From Victivallales bacterium (GTDB taxonomy: Bacteria > Verrucomicrobiota > Lentisphaeria > Oligosphaerales > Oligosphaeraceae), in NCBI GenBank assembly GCA_017963875.1, contig JAGCTA010000121.1:1-10634 (forward strand): a stretch of 10,634 nucleotides of DNA. Direction: 5' to 3'. Shown here one piece after another: positions 6,146-10,634 of this stretch (the first letter of the stretch is position 1; every line of letters begins with the position of its first letter). The notes beneath the pieces were generated by a model. The model worked only from the letters and a program-made list of their open reading frames with translations. It was not told where the DNA came from and did no database searches. The position numbers were made by a program, and so were the translations under genes.

Positions 6146-7489
6146 TTAAATTGACTCCTTCGCAATCCTGTATTCCCAATAGAAACTGTTAAGAAAGGAG
6201 GCAAGCCACTCCCAACGCCGAATGACATCATAGTCCTTGAGTCCGCCCAGTAACTGTCCTATCTGCGTGACACCCCATGGAATGTATTCGGGGCGTTCGG
6301 TATATCTTCCGAAATTCAGATACATTTCCGCATAATCCCTGCTTCCTAGGCGTGGAGCCATGACATCGCCGACAAACTCATCAACCGAAGCATAAGGCGA
6401 ATCAGAAAAATACTGCAATGCCAAATAGTTAAACTCGTCATTTGCATTGAACGGCGAGCCCTCCCCGAACATGGAGACACCCTGAATGCCAGATTCATAA
6501 GAAAGCCTGCATTGGCGTCGGATACGATCAACGCATAGTTTGTGACGTCCACCCCACCACTGCGTTCCCGAGTGCGAACGCATGATATGGCGGAATTTCG
6601 TCAGCGCAGGCGCAATCTTGTCATTTTCGCTCCACTGACCAGAATCCAGGCGGACATCGCATTTCCATTGGAAAAAAGTCTTTGCTGGCATGTCCAGCAG
6701 CCTCTGAATATCTTCTGAAGGCTTGGAATCATAGAAGCAGGCGCATGACTTATCAAGAAAATGATGATATGTCTCACAGATGACCCAGGCATCTGGCGAT
6801 TGGCTCCAGACGACATCAGCCGCCTGAGGATAGATGTTCGCCATGTCGGCGACAGACATGGCTTCGTTGGAATCGCGTTGTGCACGGCGTTCCTGACAGC
6901 GCGGACATTTGCATGTGCCGTTGTCGCCAGATTCCATCTGGATTCCACCCAGTTCAGGAATTTCCTTGAAAACCCATTCCAGTGAATCCAGAACATATTG
7001 GTTCAATTTCGGGTTTGACGGACATCCCTGCGGGTCTGGCTTGAACCCCCAGGGGCATTGCCTGTCAATCCAAAGTTGCCTGCCATTGGAATCAAGGCCG
7101 ATGCAGTCGGGATTGTCCTTGAAGAAATTGTCCAGACACCACTTGCTCGTGCCCTCATAATAAATACCGCCGTATGCATAAAGGCCTGCAATCATGTAAA
7201 TTCTCACGCCATGTTCATTGGCGTAGGAACACAGTCTTCTGACTGCATCAACACCGCCATGCCTGTCACGCAACAAGCCGACAATGCCGACCGCATTCAT
7301 ACCATGGGCGCTGCACCAGTCAACGGCACGCTTATAATCTTTGACAAACGTCTGCGGCGCTTTGGTATAGGCGTTTGCCACACCGCAGTTCTGCGTTCCC
7401 AACTGATTCAGAACCCAGTTGGTACTGTGGTCCCACGACCAGAAAACCCTGTAGTCGAGATGTGCGTCTGATATCTTTTCCATAGTCAT
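6146..7489 (-). CDS. Glycoside-hydrolase-like protein (TIM-barrel type, family not assigned)
   Basis: A 447-residue protein without a signal peptide. Barrel-like alternation appears as GMNAVGIVGLL (residues 63-73), HGVRIYMIAGLYAYG (93-107), LGGIQMESGDNGTC (180-193), AWVICETYHHF (234-244) and GIQGVSMFGEGSP. Acidic residues near strand ends (Glu186, Asp189, Glu239, and Glu in FGEG) could be catalytic. KCPRCQ follows the fourth strand and may hold a metal or only stabilise a loop. The C-terminal part (LALQYFSDSPYASVDEFVGD) resembles the helical tail of large sugar hydrolases of the GH20/GH67/GH115-like type, but I cannot place a family. The ATG is one base after the stop of the SGNH hydrolase gene (TGATATG), with AAGAAG at that stop as a weak RBS, so the pair is coupled. 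An alternative start is the ATG at 7483. It probably acts on intracellular oligosaccharide. Confidence 0.72.
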   Translation of the reverse strand: MTMEKISDAHLDYRVFWSWDHSTNWVLNQLGTQNCGVANAYTKAPQTFVKDYKRAVDWCSAHGMNAVGIVGLLRDRHGGVDAVRRLCSYANEHGVRIYMIAGLYAYGGIYYEGTSKWCLDNFFKDNPDCIGLDSNGRQLWIDRQCPWGFKPDPQGCPSNPKLNQYVLDSLEWVFKEIPELGGIQMESGDNGTCKCPRCQERRAQRDSNEAMSVADMANIYPQAADVVWSQSPDAWVICETYHHFLDKSCACFYDSKPSEDIQRLLDMPAKTFFQWKCDVRLDSGQWSENDKIAPALTKFRHIMRSHSGTQWWGGRHKLCVDRIRRQCRLSYESGIQGVSMFGEGSPFNANDEFNYLALQYFSDSPYASVDEFVGDVMAPRLGSRDYAEMYLNFGRYTERPEYIPWGVTQIGQLLGGLKDYDVIRRWEWLASFLNSFYWEYRIAKESI

Positions 7490-7490
7490 A

Positions 7491-8462
7491 TCACTTCTTA
7501 AGATGAATCATGGATGCAAGGACATGAGCATAGACAGCCATGCCCAAATTGTTGGGATGACAGTTGTCCACATACAATGGCTCTTCCATCGGGAAGAACT
7601 GCATTCCGTCGATGACGGTAATGCGCGGAAACTCCGCCGCCGTCTTCCTGATGACTTCGCGATAGTCGTCGCTTGTCAGATTTTCCTTGTTCGGGCCATT
7701 TTCACCTGGATACGGAATGGGGACAACGATAAAGGGATGACGTGGGTCTGACTGAAGTAGTTCGCAAACCTCGCGAGTCTGGCTGCTGAATTTAGCCATA
7801 GGCTTTGAAGTCGAAAAATCATTGATGCCAAAAGCGACAACCACCTCCGTCCCCCCCAGGGCCCTTGACGCCGCCAAGGGCGCGGGATCCATGACGGCAC
7901 CGCCGACAGCAAGGTTATGGACATCCATGCCTGTCAACCTACTAAATCGCGCAAAAGTCGAATCTGACGGATGGCTGCATGTCATTCCCTGCACAATTGA
8001 ATCGCCGACAACCACGAGTTTTCCCTGATAGGGATTCGGAGGCTCAAGTTTCGAGCCATCGTCAACGCGAAGGCTGATGATTTCCGATTCAATCAGGTTT
8101 GGCAGATTGATTTCAACTGAATGAATCCCGTTTCCAGGCAAATCCGTCGTCGCATCCAATGGACCACCCTCCTCTTCTGGCAGCAAAATAACCGCTTTTT
8201 GCCCATCCACGGCGACATCCAAGGAATAGAGTTTTCTAGCCGCCCTACCATAGCACAATTTCACGCCAAGCGTTTTGCTGTCGGTCTTGAATCGGATTCG
8301 GACATCGCTTGGGCATTTTGCCCTGATATCAGCCGATTCACTATAACCGTAGATGTTGAAAAGTTCAGGCGTCATACGACGGATTGCAAGTCCATTTGCG
8401 CACTGGACAATATCCACGGAGCCAAACACAAAGTCACGATGTTCCAACAATGAGATTTCCAT
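7491..8462 (-). CDS. SGNH/GDSL-family hydrolase with N-terminal beta-sandwich (probable carbohydrate esterase)
   Basis: The start is placed at the ATG 8462-8460, since GGAG (8469-8472) lies 6 nt upstream. A start at 8510 would add 16 residues that look unlike protein. The 323-residue product has an N-terminal jelly-roll-like domain (about 1-140; GLAIRRMTPELF, ADIRAKCPSDVRIRF), as in two-domain SGNH esterases such as the CE2 and SsfX3-like types. The catalytic domain follows: block I VVGDSIVQG with nucleophile Ser155, NLAVGG (183-188), block III GIND (212-215) and block V DNCHPN with Asp299 and His302. This is a complete triad, so it is very likely active. Removal of acetyl or similar groups from sugars is the usual job of this architecture. 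There is no signal peptide. It is the first gene of a two-gene operon with the hydrolase-like gene, with a 1-bp gap. Confidence 0.88.
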   Translation of the reverse strand: MEISLLEHRDFVFGSVDIVQCANGLAIRRMTPELFNIYGYSESADIRAKCPSDVRIRFKTDSKTLGVKLCYGRAARKLYSLDVAVDGQKAVILLPEEEGGPLDATTDLPGNGIHSVEINLPNLIESEIISLRVDDGSKLEPPNPYQGKLVVVGDSIVQGMTCSHPSDSTFARFSRLTGMDVHNLAVGGAVMDPAPLAASRALGGTEVVVAFGINDFSTSKPMAKFSSQTREVCELLQSDPRHPFIVVPIPYPGENGPNKENLTSDDYREVIRKTAAEFPRITVIDGMQFFPMEEPLYVDNCHPNNLGMAVYAHVLASMIHLKK

Positions 8463-8468
8463 AGTCTT

Positions 8469-8472
8469 CTCC
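8469..8472 (-). promoter_or_regulatory. Ribosome-binding site fixing the SGNH hydrolase start
   Basis: GGAG on the minus strand, 6 nt before the ATG at 8462. It decides the start against the more upstream in-frame one at 8510. Confidence 0.75.
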
Positions 8473-8619
8473 AAGCAAAACCGAATCCAACAAAATCCGC
8501 TTCCTACCAATATTCACATTTTTCTTTAACACACGAATAAACCAGTTGAATTAGTTTACCGTTTCATTCATGAAAATCAAGGTACGGAAAACAATATCCG
8601 CACAATGAAATCATCGGTA

Positions 8620-8649
8620 TTGAACTTCAGCCAAAGAAGGATATGTTAT
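8620..8649 (+). promoter_or_regulatory. Candidate promoter for panD
   Basis: TTGAAC (8620-8625) and TGTTAT (8644-8649) with an 18-nt spacer, about 50 nt before the panD start at 8701. It is the best -35/-10 pair I see in the 238-nt divergent region 8463-8700. That region must also hold the promoter of the minus-strand operon, which I could not identify. It overlaps the spurious upstream extension of the panD frame. Confidence 0.33.
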
Positions 8650-8687
8650 CATCATCGTTCAGTTTTGAACAATGTCGTGACAATTTC

Positions 8688-8692
8688 AAGGA
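8688..8692 (+). promoter_or_regulatory. Ribosome-binding site of panD
   Basis: AAGGA, 8 nt before the ATG at 8701. It supports this start over the in-frame ATGs at 8605 and 8713. Confidence 0.75.
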
Positions 8693-8700
8693 AAATTCCT

Positions 8701-9057
8701 ATGCTGATAGAAATGCTGAAGGCAAAACTCCACCGCGCCGTTTTGACGCAGTGTGAACTGAATTATACGGGAAGCATCTCCATTGACAGAGACCTTCTTG
8801 ACATGGCTGGTATTATACCCTTCGAGAAAGTGCTCGTCGTCAATCAGAACAACGGTTCGAGGCTTGAGACCTACGCCATTGAAGAGAAACGTGGTTCAAA
8901 GATATTCTGTCTCAACGGTGCCGCCGCACGTCTCGGCCAGCCTGGAGACATGGTAACCGTCATGGCATTCGTCCAGTTGACGCCAGAAGAAGCCATCACC
9001 TGGAAGCCGAAAACAATCCTGCTCTCCGAAAACAACGCGCACACAGAAATCATTTAA
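8701..9057 (+). CDS. panD: Aspartate 1-decarboxylase precursor (pyruvoyl-dependent)
   Basis: PanD converts L-aspartate to beta-alanine in the cytoplasm for pantothenate and coenzyme A. The 118-residue proenzyme is of normal length and carries the family marks in order: MLKAKLHRA (5-13, Lys9 being the conserved substrate-contact lysine), NYTGSISID (21-29) with the self-cleavage site Gly24-Ser25 that yields the pyruvoyl group, NNGSRLETYAI with the conserved region near Tyr58, KRGS, CLNGAAARLGQPGD and a PEEA segment. The in-frame extension back to 8605 would add 32 residues absent from the family. The ATG at 8701 gives the usual spacing of about 24 residues to the cleavage site and has an AAGGA. 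No panB, panC or other pantothenate gene is near. It sits between sugar-active genes and ends 50 bp before a secreted protein gene, with no terminator seen, so co-transcription is possible. Confidence 0.96.
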   Translation: MLIEMLKAKLHRAVLTQCELNYTGSISIDRDLLDMAGIIPFEKVLVVNQNNGSRLETYAIEEKRGSKIFCLNGAAARLGQPGDMVTVMAFVQLTPEEAITWKPKTILLSENNAHTEII

Positions 9058-9107
9058 TCACAGATAATAAACAAACAACATCAACCCATTACCTCAGGAG
9101 TCCCCAA

Positions 9108-10634
9108 ATGAAACGTTATCTGATGCTGATTGCCCTGATGGCCATGTCACTGCTGTACTCGCAAAATCTCCTCAAGAATCCCGCCATGAAGGAATTGGCG
9201 GCTGATGGAAAGCCTGTCGGCTGGGGCGTCTTCCCAGGCACTGTCCTTGAACGTCCAGGTCTAGACGGTGCTGATTTCACTATCAGCAAGTCTGACGGCA
9301 AGGATGCCACCCTCACGTACCATTTCAAGCTTGATCCGTATATTCCATACATTATGACTTTCCAATACAAAGGTGAAGAAGGCGCCATTCTCTACGCATA
9401 CGCAGAATGGAGCACCAAGAAGGGAGAAAGCGTTGAACACGGTGGCAGTTACCAAGAGAAAAATCCTGGAAGGACACCTGTCAAACCTGGATGGCAGACG
9501 ATGACTATCTCCTTCTCCCTGCCCGAAAACTTGAATTCATGCTATCTGGCGCTCCGCTCGATGAACGGCAAGAAACTGTCTTTCAAAAATCTCACCATCA
9601 GGAAAGGCAATATCCGCGAAGAAACCAACGTTGGAGGCTTCTGGAATCTTGAATCATTGAAGAAATACGACGACAAGTCCATCTCCATCCAAGGAGGCAA
9701 GACCGCGACGCTTTTCCAGATTCCCGTGACTCCAGGAACCAACTACCGCCTGTCATATACGGCATGTGGCAACGGCCCCGTCCCCGCAGATTATCCTTTC
9801 CATGAAATCAGCACCCAGATTGTCCCCAAAGTTCAGGGAACGTTTTCGTTCAACGACGTCAGCAATACACCTCAAGGCAAAACGCTCGCGTTCTCCATCC
9901 CGAAAGACAGCGATATCAAGCGCATTTCAGTGAAATTCACGGTCAAGGCGAAGGAGGCCGTCTTCGTCGATTTCAGTGACTTCAAACTGGAGACGATTGT
10001 TCCCGATCCGAAGGCTGCCTGGCGTCTTGAAGTCATCAAGCCGTTCTACCGCAACACAATCTACGAATCACAGCCGTTAAATGAAATCGTCTGCCGCTTG
10101 ATTACAAACGGCGATGAGGCGTCAAAATGCAAAGTGGATTTCTATGGCAGAATTACAGAAAATGCCATTGATAAATCGGGTACGACGATGCTGACCATCC
10201 CTGTCAATGGCCTGCCGAATGGAAGTTATACTTTGGACTTCACTGTATCGGACAATAATGGCAAAGAGTTGCGCGCTTTCAAAGAAATCATCCACAAAGT
10301 GCCCAAGGCTCCCATGGAAATTATTGGACAGCCGAACAGATACTTCTCAATCAACGGCAAGCCTTTCTTCCCGATTGTCCTGTGGTCCATTCGTTCCATG
10401 ACGGATGACTACATCTATTACTGCGCCCGCCATGGCGTCAATGTCACGATAACGCATTTTGGCAAATCCGAAAGCGAAAACCTTGCCAGACTGGATTTGC
10501 TCAACAAATACGGCATCAAGGCAATTGTTGGTGGTGGATACTGCGGCAAGACAACGGACGAAACACTCAAGGCATTCCGTGAACGGCTCGCTCAGAAGTT
10601 CACACCAGCCATTAGAAACCATCCCGCGTTCTTC
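9108..10634 (+). CDS. Secreted multi-domain glycoside-hydrolase-like protein, N-terminal part
   Basis: The ATG at 9108 has AGGAG (9096-9100) 7 nt upstream and the frame is open for 509 codons to the window edge. Residues 1-18 form a signal peptide (MKRYLMLIALMAMSLLYS). NLLKNPAM at 20-27 is a typical start of a carbohydrate-binding (CBM4/9-like) beta-sandwich that runs to about 167, ending LSFKNLTIRKG. A second similar domain follows (about 178-297, ending VFVDFSDFKLE), then an Ig-like segment (about 305-400) with NGLPNGSYTLDF. From 412 the motif FSINGKPFFPIVLWS marks the first strand of a TIM barrel, as in GH2/GH5/GH42-like enzymes, followed by ARHGVNVTITHF and YGIKAIVGGGY, the next strands. 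Catalytic glutamates would lie beyond the window, so neither the family nor activity can be judged. It probably binds and cuts an external polysaccharide. Domain names are inferred from pattern, not searched. Confidence 0.78.
   Translation, partial: MKRYLMLIALMAMSLLYSQNLLKNPAMKELAADGKPVGWGVFPGTVLERPGLDGADFTISKSDGKDATLTYHFKLDPYIPYIMTFQYKGEEGAILYAYAEWSTKKGESVEHGGSYQEKNPGRTPVKPGWQTMTISFSLPENLNSCYLALRSMNGKKLSFKNLTIRKGNIREETNVGGFWNLESLKKYDDKSISIQGGKTATLFQIPVTPGTNYRLSYTACGNGPVPADYPFHEISTQIVPKVQGTFSFNDVSNTPQGKTLAFSIPKDSDIKRISVKFTVKAKEAVFVDFSDFKLETIVPDPKAAWRLEVIKPFYRNTIYESQPLNEIVCRLITNGDEASKCKVDFYGRITENAIDKSGTTMLTIPVNGLPNGSYTLDFTVSDNNGKELRAFKEIIHKVPKAPMEIIGQPNRYFSINGKPFFPIVLWSIRSMTDDYIYYCARHGVNVTITHFGKSESENLARLDLLNKYGIKAIVGGGYCGKTTDETLKAFRERLAQKFTPAIRNHPAFF

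Noticed and set aside
8463..8510. N-terminal extension of the SGNH hydrolase to 8510
   Set aside because: The 16 extra residues are not family-like and GGAG sits 6 nt before the ATG at 8462.
8605..8700. N-terminal extension of panD to the ATG at 8605
   Set aside because: The extra 32 residues are not family-like, and a good AAGGA precedes the ATG at 8701, which gives the standard distance to the Gly24-Ser25 cleavage site.
1..10634. CRISPR array, riboswitch, rRNA or complete insertion sequence
   Set aside because: No regularly spaced direct repeats, recognised riboswitch core, rRNA sequence or transposase with terminal inverted repeats was seen.

Overview
The window reads as a bacterial chromosome segment from a carbohydrate-degrading, probably host-associated or gut-type organism of the PVC superphylum. 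Lentisphaerota (Victivallales-like) is my best guess. This is inferred from the gene mix: Gfo/Idh/MocA and MDR dehydrogenases, a ceramidase-like protein, an SGNH esterase, glycoside-hydrolase-like proteins and a secreted multi-domain sugar-active protein. There is no taxonomic marker. The code is standard, with TGA used as a stop and TGG as Trp.

Layout. Positions 1-1322 (minus strand) hold a two-gene dehydrogenase operon: a Gfo/Idh/MocA oxidoreductase broken by one in-frame TGA, then the N-terminus of an MDR dehydrogenase starting in a 4-bp ATGA overlap. Positions 1340-1830 are a gene graveyard with a frameshifted remnant resembling a Stf0 sulfotransferase (minus) and a fragment carrying the CDP-alcohol phosphatidyltransferase signature (plus). 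Positions 1849-3687 (minus) encode a 612-residue lipoprotein with a YceK-like N-terminus and ankyrin-like middle. Positions 3890-4233 (minus) are a tyrosine-recombinase remnant with one stop and one frameshift. It lies just beyond the 3' end of an intact tRNA-Ser(GGA) gene (4408-4496, minus) and its terminator, the classic arrangement of an integrative element in a tRNA gene.

Positions 4764-9057 look better preserved. They hold a 454-residue neutral/alkaline-ceramidase-like protein (plus), which converges within 17 bp on a coupled minus-strand pair: an SGNH/GDSL hydrolase (start at 8462) and a glycoside-hydrolase-like TIM-barrel candidate. Divergent from that pair is panD (8701-9057, plus), a complete pyruvoyl-type aspartate decarboxylase. 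Positions 9108-10634 (plus) start a large secreted protein with carbohydrate-binding-like beta domains leading into a catalytic-type barrel, cut off by the window end.

How it fits together. The esterase, the hydrolase-like protein and the ceramidase-like protein have no signal peptide, so they probably act on imported, partly digested glycan or glycolipid. The protein at 9108 would act outside the cytoplasm. The dehydrogenase operon would process sugar derivatives but is damaged. The 0.3-4.3 kb half is marked by decay: four broken genes, at least one of them mobile-element-derived. The strongest leads are the nonsense-interrupted oxidoreductase, the tRNA-linked integrase remnant and the buried CDP-alcohol phosphatidyltransferase signature. 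I found no convincing wholly new system. The least explained intact gene is the 612-residue lipoprotein.
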